A stretch of DNA of 64,000 nt from Hymenopus coronatus (GCA_030762935.1 CM060892.1:84178827-84242826); one strand, 5' to 3'; positions 33,532 through 45,699 are shown, numbered from the stretch's first letter. The notes: generated by a model not told the origin, from the sequence alone. Numbers and translations are program-made.

Positions 33532-35544
33532 ATGTACAAAATAATGACTGTGAAATAAAGGTTTAGAGTTTTTGTTGGGCGTAACCCTTTTTGTTGTTTC
33601 AATGCGAGGAGTGTTTAGATTTAAATGACGCCACGCTCAGTGGTTAAATGGTCTTGCTCGCTGCTAAAGCGTCTGATCACTGCACGCGTTGCTGTCGGCC
33701 TTTGTTTCTTTGGTGTGATGTAAATTCCCTTCTGTTGTAGCGTTCTTTTCACTGCATTCGTTTACGTGTAAAACGCGTGAGCCGAGTGTTAAAAGCTGGC
33801 TTGTATCTCTTTTCGTTTAATTCATAAAGAGCAGCAATTCATGATGATAAATTGCTACAGCGTTAAAACAAGCATTTAGCCACCTTTTTGCATGCGTGTC
33901 ACTAACAAAGCTTTACAAATCATTCGCTCGACTTAACATGACATTTCACATGAAGCTGTGCGAGCCATTTTCATTCTCATTTTCATAATAGCAGCTGTTC
34001 TCTCTTGGATTTTGGGAGTGAGCAAGGATCTAATGAATAGGTTTGTCACCTTAGAGCAGCTTGCACTTAGAGTAAAGCAAAGAGAGCAACCTTGCTCGAT
34101 GCTCTTATGAATCTCCTACGCGAAAAGAAAGAAAATATTATTTCTTCAGTGCTGTGGCAGTGTGCAACATTTTGCGTTTGAATAAGCAATCCGCCTTTTA
34201 TAGACTAATATAACATCTACCTACTGTAGCTTCATGATTGGCAGAACAATTATTCTATTATGCTTCTTGCAGTATTATTTGTATTTTGATGTAAACAAAG
34301 AGGGTTAATGAGTGGAATAAAAAGAACAAAGGCCTACCCTCAGAAACCAAATTTGCCCAAAATTTTTATTTTAAGAATATTTCAAAGCATTAGTATATTT
34401 AATACTACTTGTAGGTATTACTTTATAGCTACACAAATTTCATTTCAGGTGAATAACTGAAATATTTGCACCATCGTTTGAGAACAACGAAGAGATCCAG
34501 GATTTGCAGTTTTTTGTTCACTATTTTCTAAAGTTATATTCTTGAGAAGAATTTCACGATGTTTTTAGGATGAGTATTATTCCCGATCTCATATTTTGGT
34601 TATTTATGTAATAGGTCACACGGTTGACCCTATTCTACCCTCTGCTCCTTGCCCTGTCCGACTGGATATGGTGTGATGTATGTAAACACAGTAGAGACTT
34701 AGTTCAGGGCCTTTTAAAACACATTATTCCTTGAATTTTGGGCTTAATTTATGGCAATAATTTTAGTAAATGGACAAAATGAGATACACTTATGTGCTAT
34801 ATTTATTATTCTCTACTAAACAGCAAATTATTTTCACTTATTCACCTTCCACCTGGTATACATACTTTCAGATGTTTCGTAGAATTGGTAGTAGTGACAT
34901 AAAGAATGGCAAAATATGACCATTATAGTATTAACATAATAAAATAACGAAACGAAACCTTTACATTTGAAAGATTCTGGATTGGATCACTTACACCCTT
35001 ATGTTTTTAGTGGTCTTTCTGGTCATAAAGCAAATAGTGAAGGGTTTTTGTCATCCCGCGAATTTATTATCTCTCCATGTCGTTCCATTTTCATTTCATT
35101 ATCAGTCCTATCATTCAGGTTTGGAATTGTCGGTTATGGTTCATCTGCGTAGCGCAGCAAGAATGCGATTTCAAACTCTTAACCATCCCGCGGTATTCGG
35201 CCACTTTATAGAATGCGGGGGCCACAGGGGAGGTTCTCATTCTTCCTGTCCGACTGTCGCCAAGTCTTAAAATGGTAACTCTAAGGGCCCTATCACTGCT
35301 ATGTTATCCCTGGCTGAGGCCGCCCGATGCCCCCTCTCATCTCATCCCTCCCTCCCGGAGCGCACGACTTCTTTTAAATAACATTTTTTTGGTAGCATTA
35401 GCCGTTTCCGATATATTCTTTGTTTTTAGTTTGAAGCTTCAAATATTGTACCCGTTTTCAAGTGATAAGTCGCTATTTAAAATAAGAGCTGAAGTTGTGC
35501 ATAGAAGATAGAAGCCCGACAAAGTAAACATAAGTCGCTATTTA
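33532..35544. other. unassigned DNA, about 2 kb
   Basis: No coding frame above about 90 residues. ACGCTCAGTGGTTAAATGG near 33633 has tRNA A-box character without a clear B box. A GC-richer block at 35130-35350 gives 60-90-residue frames without a recognisable motif and may be an old SINE-like repeat. Confidence 0.45.
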
Positions 35545-35696
35545 TTTTTACTTTCTCTAGCCCCATACGTACAATGTACATAAGGATAGAGAAGGTATTG
35601 TAATGCACCCAAAAATTCGATATCGAGATTTCACCGGAAATATATGTTTTGGGGTCCCCTGAGTCCGAAAGTAGCATTTTTAAAAAAAAAAGGTCC

Positions 35697-35729
<33 letters not shown>

Positions 35730-36465
35730 GACAACATAGACGATAGACCGTTAAATACCAAACTTAGTATTTAGGTTTATTATCTTCCAAGGATGCGACA
35801 CGAAGATTTCCAAAAAAAAATCCCTCCACCACAAACTACCTTTTACATGGAAAAAATTTCGAAAATTTTGATTTTGCTAAAAATGGCTGTAACGATTTTT
35901 ATTAAAATCACGGATATTAAGGCTATTTATGTTCGTAATAAAATGTATATCTCGAATTTTTTTGGGAATAGCCTCTGAAGACCTCTTTATTCTGGATTAA
36001 TTTTGCCGATTTTTTTTAATTGCTAAACCGTAAGAGAGAGAAAAAAACTCACTATACAAAAATGTACATCACGAAAAAACACACAATTTAAGTTCTTTAC
36101 GGTTTTTTTTTTTTTTGTGTGTGTGGAGGTAACCGTTTCCGAGATATTCCTTGTTATTAGTTTCAATTGTGAAGTACTTAAACTTTTCTCAGACAGGAAG
36201 AGTCCGTTTTCCGTTTGTTCTATTCCTGGCCAAGCAAAGAAGTGGTTTGCAATGACAATTGCATAACAATAGCTTTTAAAAATTCGATAAGCACTTTAGC
36301 ATAGCACATTCCCTTATTCCCTTCTACTTGTAAGGAACTAAGTAATAAGAACATTCTGCTAATATTTATCTCAATTAGCATTATGTACAAAGAAGAATAA
36401 TCTTTTGTAGGAGGTCTGAAGAGCAGCTAGAGAAAGTCATGTGAGTTTAACGCATCAGATTTTTT
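35545..36465 (-). repeat. Rep-A, complete
   Basis: Starts TTTTACTTTCTCTAGCCCCA and ends GCAGCTAGAGAAAGTCATGT then CGCATCAGATTTTT. A GT microsatellite lies at 35695-35728 and a T-run at 36101-36116. AAATACCAAACTTAGTATTT at 35754-35773 is the palindrome with one change. Confidence 0.9.
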
Positions 36466-36797
36466 TCACTATATAGCCCCCTTTACATCTAAGGCCACAT
36501 ATAGGCTTTGCTTTAGAAACAACTCGTTAACTGTAGCTTCTATAAAATTGGGGTCTTATAATTTTCTTTTATACAATAGAACACACTTACATTCTCACAA
36601 TACTTCCAGACTCTGTGGTGGATAGGGAATAATTCTGATTAAAGAAAAATTCCCCGCTCAGCCTAGAATTTGAACACGGCACCTCCGGATGACAAACTTT
36701 ATATCAATTAACAAAACGTAGATATAAAATAAACTTCTGTAAGAGTATGTTTCTGCTAAGTGAGTAGAGCAAGACATATGAATGCAACACCACATAT
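36466..36797. other. spacer with a possible tRNA-like remnant
   Basis: TAGAATTTGAACACGGCACC at about 36665 (minus-strand B-box-like GTTCAAATTC) and GACTCTGTGGTGGATAGG resemble the SINE-like block at 41.4 kb. Weak. Confidence 0.35.
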
Positions 36798-37756
36798 ATT
36801 TTTACTTTCTCTAGCACGCATGTACATACAAGTTACATAGTAGCTGGAGAAGGTATTTTATTCCCCCAAAAATTCTATGTCAAAATGTTGCCGGAAATAT
36901 ATATTTTGAGGTCCACTGAGCCCAAAAGAACCATTTTTAGTGTCCGCGCGCGTGTGTGTCTGTCTGTGTGCAGCTTAAATTCGATATCTTTTAAAGGGGT
37001 GACACACAGGATTTAGAGATATTCGTCACACTCTCAAATACACTACAGGAAATATTTTTCGATATTTTGAAATTTCTCAAAAATGGCTTTAACGATTTTG
37101 ACTAAAATAGCATATGTTTAAGATATTTTCATGACAAATGAAATGTATATATTCATTTTTATGGGAATAGCTTCTCAAAACCTCTTCATTCTGGATGATT
37201 TTTGTATAACTTTTGTGTAAATGATAAACGTTAGAGATAGAAAAAAACCTACTGCTCAATATGTACACCTCGTTAAAACATACAATTTATGTCATATACA
37301 TGTTTTGAAGTTTTAACCGTTTCCGAGATATGCCATGGTATTGGTTTCAAGTTTAAGCTGCTTTAACTTTTCCCAAACTATTTCTCTGTTTGGTTCTCTT
37401 TTGTTTACTCCTGGCAAGTAAAGAGAACGGTATTTCAGTTAATTCAAAATCTTTTCGGGCTTCTAGCCAGGTTTTTACCTGGCTAGAAGCCCGAGAACAT
37501 TTTGAATTAACACGTCGCCAGGAAAGCTTTGGTATTTCAGTTGTTTCACATAGTAATCATCTTTTAAAAGATTTGACTATCCTTTAAGTTTAGTGCATTC
37601 GCTTATTACACTCCTACTTACAAGGAAGCAAGTTATGAGACAATTTTTGCTAATATTTATCTCGATAAGAATGATGTAGCAAAAGGGTTAAGTGTTTTGA
37701 AAAAAAAAAGTTTAAAAACAAACAGCTAGAGAAGTCATGTGAATGGGACACATTAT
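36798..37756 (-). repeat. Rep-A, complete, carrying a 90-bp hairpin insertion
   Basis: Starts TTTTTACTTTCTCTAGCACG and ends AACAGCTAGAGAAGTCATGT then ACACATTATATTTT. GTGTCCGCGCGCGTGTGTGT marks the microsatellite. A hairpin element is inserted at 37441-37530. Confidence 0.85.
37441..37530. mobile_element. 90-bp hairpin insertion with 12-bp target duplication
   Basis: A 34-bp inverted repeat (37439-37472 and 37477-37510, two mismatches, TTTT loop) with arm sequence TTCGGGCTTCTAGCCAGGT, then CACGTCGCCAGGAAAGC. GGTATTTCAGTT flanks it at 37429-37440 and 37531-37542. The same arm and the same CACGTCGCCAGGAAAGCTT end occur in the insertion at 45700-45857. The family is probably Penelope-like or another retroelement with inverted-end copies. 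That identification is inference. Confidence 0.75.
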
Positions 37757-38611
37757 ATTTTTATTTTCTCTATGCGTAATATGTGCATAGTGTATCGAGA
37801 AGGTATTGAAATGCACCCAAAATATAATACCGAATATTTCACCGGAAATACGTTTTGAAACCCCCTGAATAAAAAAAGCATTTTTAGAAAAATGTGTGTG
37901 TGTGTCTTTCTGTGTCTGTGGGCAGCATAGCTCAAAATGGAAAAGTCCGTTAAATACCAAAATTGGTATTTAGCTTCAGTATGCTCCAAGGATGCAACAT
38001 CAAGATTTTCAAGATAATCCTCCAGCCCGCAACTACCCTTTACATGGGCAAATTTTCGAAATTGATTTTCTCAAAAATGGCTAATGATTTTGATTAAAAT
38101 GTTGTATATTAAAGGTATTTACTGACAAATAAAGTGTATATCTTGCATTTTCAGGGAATCCTACTGACGACATTTTTATTCTGGATGAATTGTGCGGAAT
38201 TTTGCATAACTGGTAGAGCATAAAAATAACCAAAAATTTACCTCACAAAAATGTAGATCTCGTTAAAACACATAACTTAAGTCAAATATATATTTTTTGT
38301 GCAGTTGACCATTTTCGAGATATTCCTGGATATTGGTTTCAGTTTTAAATTTTTCTTATACGGGAACTTGTCAACACCTGACCAGGTAAAGACATGGATT
38401 TCAATGCCATAGTAACGATATTTTAAGACATTTGGCTATTGGTTTAGCCTAGTGTACTCCCTTATTTCGCTTCTACTTATAAGGAACTAAATAATAAGTT
38501 CGTTTCTGCTAGAGTTTATTTGGATTAGCGCAAAGTTGAAGAATAAACCTACTAGCAATAATTTGTTACAGGGATGTAGAGAAAGTCATGCAATTGGAAC
38601 ACACCAGACTT
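37757..38611 (-). repeat. Rep-A, complete, head-to-tail with the previous copy
   Basis: Starts TTATTTTCTCTATGCGTAAT and ends GATGTAGAGAAAGTCATGCA then CACACCAGAC. The microsatellite is short (GTGTGTGTGTC). A hAT fragment follows directly. Confidence 0.85.
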
Positions 38612-39110
38612 TTCTTTTTATTTTAATCAGAAAATTACAAGCTTCAGCCCTCAAGGAACTTGAACGAAATGACGTACCACTTAACTTTAATAGAAAGTCT
38701 CTCACAAAAGCTAAAATATGTGCCAGGTCAAGTTACAAAAAAGTAGTTGAAAATTTTGAACATGTACTACAAAAAATCCAGGGTAGCATACATTACAACA
38801 TATTGCACATATTATTTCTGTTAAAACGGAGAGAAAATTGTTGGACATTGAAGAAATATTGTCGCTGGAAGAAATTGTAAAGTTTAAATATGCACTTAAT
38901 AACGTCTGTTGTTGCCGAACGTTGTTTTTCTCAGTACAAACCAATTCTCAGAAGCAACAGGAACCGTTTCTGTTTTCAAACCTTAAAATGGTTACTGTTA
39001 TGCATAGCAATGGGAAGAATTACGTTCACTTCAGCAGCAGCTGTTTCAGTCCAAAAATTCGGTGAATTTTACATTAATTTATTATTTTGGTGGATTATAA
39101 TGTTAACTTC
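38612..39110 (+). pseudogene. hAT transposase fragment, C-terminal dimerisation region
   Basis: In the plus strand, the frame starting at 38890 reads VVAERCFSQYKPILRSNRN then a Leu/Lys block. This resembles the C-terminal hAT dimerisation domain, whose signature is an E-R-x-F-S motif followed by a basic R-x-x-F stretch. Upstream, 38619-38880 gives LKELERNDVPLNFNRKSL and YKKVVENFEHVLQKI in one frame and LDIEEILSLEEIVKFKYAL in another, so at least two frameshifts are present. The zinc-finger and catalytic parts of the transposase are missing. It sits exactly between two Rep-A (-) copies. Cut-and-paste activity is impossible from this remnant. Confidence 0.6.
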
Positions 39111-39151
39111 TACTTTCCAATATAACGAATATTAAATAAACTCACAATGTC

Positions 39152-39967
39152 GATTTTTACTTTCTCTACATGTACTATGTACATAGTGTATAGAGAAGGT
39201 ATTGCACTCCACCAAAAAATTCGATATCGAGATTTCACCGGAAATATATGTTTTAGGGTCCCCTGTATCCAAAAAAAGCATTTTAACAAAAAGGACCGTG
39301 AGTGTTTGTGTGTGTGTGTCCGTGAACACGATAACTCAAAAACGAAAAGTCGGTAAAATACCAAACTTGGTATTTAAGTTCAGTATCTTCCAGGGATGCG
39401 ACACGAAGATTTTGAGAAAAATCCCCCACCCCAAACTACCCTTTACATGACTAAAAATTTTGATTAAAATATATATTAAAATATTTACCTGAAAAACAAA
39501 CTATATCTTGTATTTTCTGGGAATAGCCTCTGAAAACTACTTTATTCTGGATGAATTTTACGGAATTTTACACAGCTGCTAAACCATAGAGATGGAGAAA
39601 AACTTACACACAAAAAACTGTAGAGCACTTTAAAATACACAATTTATGTTACTGCATTTTTTTCATGAAGTTGGGCGTTTTTGAGATATTCCTTGTTTTT
39701 GGTTTCGGCTTTAAAAAGCATACTTTTCTCACACAGGACTTTGTCAATTCCTGTCCATACAAACAAACGAACTTCAATCGCATAGCAACCAGCTTTTGAC
39801 TATCACTTTAACCTATGGTACTATCTTATTTCGCTTCTACTTACAAGGAAGCAAGTAATAAGACCATTTATGCTATTTTTTCGATTAGCATGAAGTAAAT
39901 AGCTTTTTAACAATAATTTGTTGAAGAGATGTAGAGAAAGGCATATGAATGGAACACATCAGATGTT
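39152..39967 (-). repeat. Rep-A, complete, perfect terminal hairpin
   Basis: The hairpin TTTCTCTACATGTACTATGT then ACATAGTGTATAGAGAAGG opens the copy, which ends GATGTAGAGAAAGGCATATG then ACACATCAGATG. AAATACCAAACTTGGTATTT at 39356-39375 is perfect. Confidence 0.9.
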
Positions 39968-40477
39968 TAAAAATAATTATTTCATCATATTACTTGGATG
40001 TGCTGTTTAACCGTTGATTGTTCCCGGAGTCAAATTTTATGGGCTATATGAACCCAGAACGCAAAGGTCTAATAAATCGTGCAACTGGTGGAACAACCGA
40101 GGTTAGGATTTGAAGCTAAGTCCTCTGCAGAATACGACTTTCGATAAGATCTGAACCCTGACAAACTGGCTCGGGGCCGGGACGTGGAATTGCGAGGAGC
40201 AAATCAATAGAAACGCTACCAATACCCTGATAATCCTGAAACATGCAGAAAACCCCAATTAGGCACCTTGCCGCAAGCGGCAGTGTAGCGCGACTCCTTG
40301 CTGAATTTGGGTTCTGTAGATAATACTTGTTTGCTTGTTGTAATGCTAACAAAAGCCAACACGAATTACAGTTTTGTTATCATACTACTGGGAAACATAC
40401 GAGTATTTTCTGCTTGGACAAAGAAATAGTGATCTCCAAAATTGACAGAATATTTCGTTGTGGAAATGATTCTCTTG
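39968..40477. other. unassigned DNA with a GC-richer island
   Basis: 40030-40320 is less AT-rich than its surroundings; the 78-residue minus frame (40116-40352) contains IPRPGPEPVCQGSDLIESR, which I cannot assign. It could be a fragment of a mobile element. Confidence 0.4.
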
Positions 40478-41192
40478 ACTCTGATTACTCTATTTACTTC
40501 ATGCTAATCGAGAAAAGCACTACCAGAAATTGTCCTATTACTTGCTTGCTTATAAGTAGAAGCGATAGTCAAACCTTTTAAAATCTATTTGCTATTGAAA
40601 TTCGTCTCTTTGCATGGCCAGGATAAATTCCCTATGATATAAGTTTAAAGCATTTTAAAACCAAAACAAATAACAAGGAATATATCGGAAATGGTCAACT
40701 CTACGAAAAAAATGATTATGACACAAATTGTGTTTTTAACAAGATCTACATGTTTTGTACAGCAAGTTTTTCTCGATCTCTTGCGGTTTACTAGTTGTCC
40801 AAAATTCATCAAGAATAACGAGCCTTCATAGACTACTCCTATAGAATTCAAGATATATATTTTATTTGTGATGTAATTAACTTTAATATGATATTTTAAT
40901 TAAACCATTTTTCAGAAAAATAAATGTTTAAAAAATGTATAGATGTGAAGAACTTTCTTCAAAATTTCGTGTCGCATTCTTGGCAGATATTAAACTTAAT
41001 ACCAAGTTTGGTGTGTCTTTTAGTGTTTCGGTTACTCTGTCCACAAACACAGGCATATACACGAACATGGATCATTTTATATATATTTTTTTTTTTTAAT
41101 CAGAGGTGTCAAAACATATTTCCAGTAAATTGAATGTTTGAGTTATATAAAATGCCTTCTCTATGCAATGTACATAGTACATGTAGAGAATG
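40478..41192 (+). repeat. Rep-A, 5'-truncated and diverged
   Basis: Begins TTCTCTTGACTCTGATTACT and ends AATGTACATAGTACATGTAGAGAATGTAAG. The G-run is missing; a T-run at 41084-41097 replaces part of the 3' body. Confidence 0.75.
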
Positions 41193-41663
41193 TAAGAAAG
41201 TGTCAGAATATGGTGAATGTTGTAGAAGTAGATTACACTATTTTATAAAAAATGTCTGCTGTTATGCATTCACAAGACTTTCTCTACCCGACTTTATTTT
41301 TTATAAAGTTTATACAAGCTGTTCTTATAAAATCTTATAGTTTCATCTACTTCACTATTGAGAGAAGGCTTTGCAGAAGCACATTTTGTTACAAATACAA
41401 AAAGAAGAGCGAGGGGTTCCAGTTCAATTCCTGTCTGAGGAGTAAAAATTTGTCTCTAGTCCAGATTATTTCGTGTCTTCCCCAGAGTTTGGAAGTATGA
41501 ATGTGAGTGTGAATGTATGTTTGTGTGATCTAGTGATTAAAATTAAAATAAAATAGAAATCCAACGGCACCATTACACGAATTAACACCATTGCCGATAG
41601 GCAATATGTTCCAGGGGAAATCCCGTCGTAGGACCATGCAGTTAAATGCGGAGTATAAATAGA
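41193..41663 (+). mobile_element. tRNA-like repeat (SINE-G candidate) in spacer
   Basis: GGGGTTCCAGTTCAATTCCTG at about 41414 resembles a Pol III B box, followed by TCTTCCCCAGAGTTTGGAAG and a TGAGTGTGAATGTATGTTTG stretch. A similar order, inverted and shorter, is seen at 36.6-36.7 kb. I see no clear A box. Confidence 0.35.
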
Positions 41664-42536
41664 AAAATCTGATGTGTTCCATTCACATGACTTTCTCTAT
41701 ATCCCTACAACAAATTATTCTTAAAAAGCTTATACTTCTATTTACTTTATGCTAATCAGAAAAAATTAGCAGAAATAGTCTTATTACTCGCATCCTGGTA
41801 AGTAGGAGCGAAATAAGGAACAACCGTAGGTTAAAGTGATAGTCAAAAGCTGGTTGCTAGGTCAAAGAAGTTCCTTTGTTTATATGGATAGGAGTTGACA
41901 AGTTCCAGTATCAGAAAGGTATACGTTTTTCATAGCAGAAACCAAAAATAAGGAATGTCACAAAAACGACGAACTCCACGAAAAAAATGTATATAACATA
42001 AATTGTGTGTTTTAATGTGCTCTAAATTTTTTGAGTAGTAAGTTTTTGTCCATCTCTTACGGTTTAGCAGTTATTCAAAAGTTAGTAAAATTCATCAAGA
42101 ATAAACTACTCTTCAGAGGCTATTCCCAGAAAATTCAAGATATACATTTCATTTGTCAGTTAAATATGTTTAATATCCGAAATTTTAATCAAAATCGTTA
42201 GAGCCATTTTTGAGAAAATAAAAATTTTCGATAAAAGTTCCATGTAAAGGGTAGTTGGGGGTGGGGGGATTTTTCTCAAAATCTTCGTGTTGCATCTCTG
42301 GAAGATACTAAACTTAAATACCAAGTTTGGTATTTTACCGACTTTTCATTTTTGAGTTATCGTGTTCACAGACACACGGACACACACACACACGAACCTT
42401 TTTCCGAAAATGCTTTTTTTAGATAAAGGGGACCCTAAAACATATATTTCCGGTGAAATCTCGGTATCGAATTTTTTGGTGGAGTGCAATACATTCTCTA
42501 TACACTATGTACATAGTGCCTATAGAGAAAGTAATA
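41664..42536 (+). repeat. Rep-A, complete, reference copy
   Basis: Starts AAATCTGATGTGTTCCATTC, has GGGTAGTTGGGGGTGGGGGG near 42249, AAATACCAAGTTTGGTATTT at 42317-42336 and ends CACTATGTACATAGTGCCTATAGAGAAAGT. It closely resembles the copy at 10539-11452. Confidence 0.9.
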
Positions 42537-42548
42537 AACTAGAAAAAA

Positions 42549-42605
42549 AAATCTGATGTATTCCATTTACATGACTTTCTCTACATCTCTTTAACAAATT
42601 ATTAA
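42549..42605 (+). repeat. Rep-A 5' fragment
   Basis: ATCTGATGTATTCCATTTAC then ATGACTTTCTCTACATCTCT, cut after ACAAATTATTA by the SINE that follows. Confidence 0.8.
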
Positions 42606-42606
42606 C

Positions 42607-42772
42607 AGAAAATGGAGAGGTAGAATTAGACTGAAAAATGCAATACCATAGCCGCGAATTGAACCACGAATAGTCCTGGCTTCCTCTGATCACTAAGGTA
42701 CCATGGCAACATACCGGTATGGTACTAAATTCTCCAATTGATTCACGTTTCTCCCGGTAAACCACAAGAATA
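42607..42772 (-). mobile_element. SINE-E, copy 4
   Basis: On the minus strand GGTACCTTAGTGATCAGAGG and TCGTGGTTCAATTCGCGGCT are the promoter-box regions, then GGTATTGCATTTTTCAGTCT. Confidence 0.7.
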
Positions 42773-43049
42773 TCATTAATTACTACGTAAGTGCTTACAT
42801 ATCAGAATTTATAGTTATATTATTTTCATTTAGAATCGGCACGTCTAGTGACTTGCCAGACATCTCCTCCACACCGACTTGTGTGTGCCCGACTTCCCTC
42901 CCTCCCTCCCTCCCAACTCTCAATTTTCGAGGCATAAGCAAACAAAGTGGGGGGAAAGCATGTGGGCCAACTGGGAGGGGAATATGACCTTAAATCGACT
43001 ATCCTAAATGAACATAGTACTATTAGTTCATTTAATTGAATTAATTGTT
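42773..43049. other. unassigned spacer
   Basis: Contains a CCCTCCCTCCCTCCC tract near 42895. No gene. Confidence 0.5.
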
Positions 43050-43210
43050 CCTTTCACACGAGCCATGTGTAGGAGAGAAGTTGGAAAGGTAGAGTAGAAT
43101 TGAAGGATTCAATATCTTGTGGTTTACGGAGAGAGCAACTGGACGGAAACCAGGAGATCTGTGGTTCAAACCCCGGTTGGTGCGAAAGAAGCAATCAATT
43201 CAATTAAGTC
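43050..43210 (+). mobile_element. SINE-E, copy 5
   Basis: TTACGGAGAGAGCAACTGGA and TCTGTGGTTCAAACCCCGGT (B box at about 43162-43176) keep the tRNA-like order, followed by GCAATCAATTCAATTAAG. Confidence 0.6.
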
Positions 43211-43261
43211 TTGTCTTGTGAATATAAGCTATCTTTTGTTTTTACGTTAATGCCCTTTTGA

Positions 43262-43335
43262 TAGGTGATTTTGAAGGATGAATAAATGCATAAATAATGC
43301 TCAAATGAGCCAGGTGTCCATAATGCTTAAAGTTT
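43262..43335 (-). mobile_element. SINE-F fragment
   Basis: GAAGGATGAATAAATGCATAA, GCTCAAATGAGCCAGGTGTCC and ATGCTTAAAGTTTTAA match the SINE-F 3' body in reverse. Confidence 0.4.
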
Positions 43336-43756
43336 TAACGCCCATTTCAAAGAAACAATGCAATTGTTTTGTATGTAAGATGTAATGTTGTGGTTAATCT
43401 GGTATTCTTAACCCTGCAGTGGTCGCGTGGTTCATAGTTACATTAAAGGTCGCGCGGCGTCTCACAGACGCCAATACGTTTCTGCATTCTCTATGTGTTT
43501 TTAACTCAATCAGTTCAAATTTATGAGTGTAAACGTACTATTTTATATAAAACTAAAGAGAAGAATACATTCTCACTAGTATATATATTTTGTTATTGTG
43601 ATTTTTAGTTATACATATAATCCACAAAGGTGTTTGCTGCATTAAACTTCTTCTCATTCAATACAAACTATGGGTGACTTATCGAAAAACAAATGTTTCT
43701 ATTCATGCACTCTTAACATAATATACATAATTCAGTTTATACATTGAGCAGCACAC

Positions 43757-45497
43757 TTAGCAATCAGCGCATACTTGCTGGGCACGTTCTAAACACAAAA
43801 ATGTGTTACAGCTGCGGCACCTTTATTTGGTATATCGGCTCTTTGAACAAACACATTCACAGCACCTCTGTCTTTTTGTTCCTCTGTCTTCTTCTGTAGT
43901 TTGCACTGCATGTTCATCTGGAAAAAGACTTTGAATGTCTCCTTTGAGGTTTCTTGGCAATGATGAACACTGAAAACGTAAACGCAAGTAATCATCTGCT
44001 AGATTACGTCCTGAAAGTTTCAAAAATTCACTGCGCCTGCTGCTAACATCAGAATTATTTGCATGGTATATTATTTGTGCATTTAAAATTCTAATGTTCA
44101 TCATGCTATAAAAGATTACCATAGACCATCTGTTGGTTTTTCTGGATACATTGTACGTGCTGCACAATTGATCCACAGTATGAACGCCCGATTTGGTTAT
44201 ATTATAGAAGGTTATCATTTCCGTTTTTTTCTTATCGCCAGGTGTTGCATCAATTGCATTATCATGCTGCATTGTTGAAAGAACCAGAACCACTTTATTT
44301 TTCTTGGCGACATAGGATATTAGGGTTGCATTTTTCTGAAACCCAAAAAATGTTGTTCCTACCTCCCGGACTTTTGCTCGTGTAAACTCCAGGGCAATTT
44401 ATGGTTTGTTCTTTCTCATGGTTCCAACCAAAGTAAGGTTATTCTGAAGCAAATAGTCAGCTAAATCTAAGGAGCTAAACCAATTGTCCACGGTTATATT
44501 ACGCCCAGTTCCTGAGAATACAGAAATGAGACGTTTCACAACATCTGCTGGTTTGTTGCTAGCTTCAAATGGTCCTGCAGGTTGTTTACCAGCATAAATT
44601 TCTAGGTTGACGGTGTAATACATCCTAGCATCCACCAAAGCAAATATTTTAAGTCCATACTTATTTGGTTTGCTAGGGATGTACTGCCTGAAAAAACAAT
44701 TGCCCCTAAAATCTTCTAATTTTCATCAATAGTGCTGTACTCCCCAACTGAATAAGCATTTTTACAGTTTTCCACAAAAGAAGTAAATATTTCACGTATA
44801 GCGGCTAAAACACCCGCTTTCTTTCTTTCTTTTCTAGTATCCTTGTCATCAAACCTCAAACAGTATAATAGAACCTAAATCGTCTTTCAGGCATTATCAG
44901 ACGGCATAATTCGATTTCCATTTTATTTGAAGCCCCTATATCTTGGGTGTGTGCATGATTGTCTTTCCTGGACGCGCATATATACAATATTCCTAATAGA
45001 GCTTTTATTTCAATTACGTCTGTCTAGTGAGCATCCCTTTCCCTGGAATAATGTCCTTGAACTTCAGAAATCTTTTTATGTGAGTACTCAAGAATACTAG
45101 ATCATAACTCACTGTCGAAAAAGTATTCAAAACATTCCATTGGCATTTTCGCATTTTTCGCGGCACCTTTCACTCCCGGTAAATGGGTGAAAATGTTCTG
45201 TCGGCGTATGCGAACATTTTTTGGTGGACACACTTTTGACCATTTTGAAGATTTATTCCTTCCCAAAAATTATTCGACTTGGTTATCACTGTCACTATCA
45301 TTGGAGTCCGCTACTTGCTTAGTGTCCGTATTTTCTTCTCTCGATGCCAATCCGTCTTCTTCCAAGTCAATATAAATATCAAACTCGTCACCAGATTCAT
45401 CTTTTTCCTGCAACAGCCTGAGTACTATTTCCCGATCTCGTGCATTTTCCAGGTTGTAGGTCTTCTTTGAGGTCATATTGGATCTGAAGATTAACAA
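43757..45497 (-). pseudogene. piggyBac transposase pseudogene (full length, disabled)
   Basis: The family cuts and pastes DNA at TTAA through a DDD catalytic core. Reading the minus strand from 45497 (the second Met, at 45476, may be the true start), I see an acidic leader (KDESGDEFDIYIDLEEDG), a block ending PMECFEYFFDSEL (about 45101-45145), IEIKALLGILYI (about 44980-45015), STIDEN with the first Asp at 44725-44727, ITVDNWFSSLDLADYLLQN with the second Asp at 44486-44488, and SGVHTVDQLCS. In that motif the third catalytic Asp is His (codon 44180-44182); the nearby accessory Asp at 44171-44173 remains. A Cys-rich C-terminal domain (RCCECVCSK, then RCRSCNTFLCLE and CADC) ends at 43757. The span corresponds to about 580 codons, near the family's usual ~590. 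Damage: in-frame stops at 45102-45104, 45024-45026, 44399-44401 and 43823-43825, and frameshifts near 45270, 44860 and 44718. Confidence 0.9.
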
Positions 45498-45699
45498 AAT
45501 TACTTACTTAGCAACAATTATAAGTATTCATACGTGAACTACTGTATAAAATAAAAAAATAGAATATTCACCTTCAGTACCGTAGAAGGTCGCGTGGCGT
45601 CTGGTAGACTCCAGCAACGCGGCTCCAGAAACAATCTCTTCCTTCGAACACTGAATTGAAACTAATGCGAAGTTGATGAGCAAAATATGTTTATATTTA

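Noticed and set aside
40030..40320. Possible ribosomal RNA fragment because of the GC-richer sequence
   Set aside because: I could not match any conserved rRNA core word.
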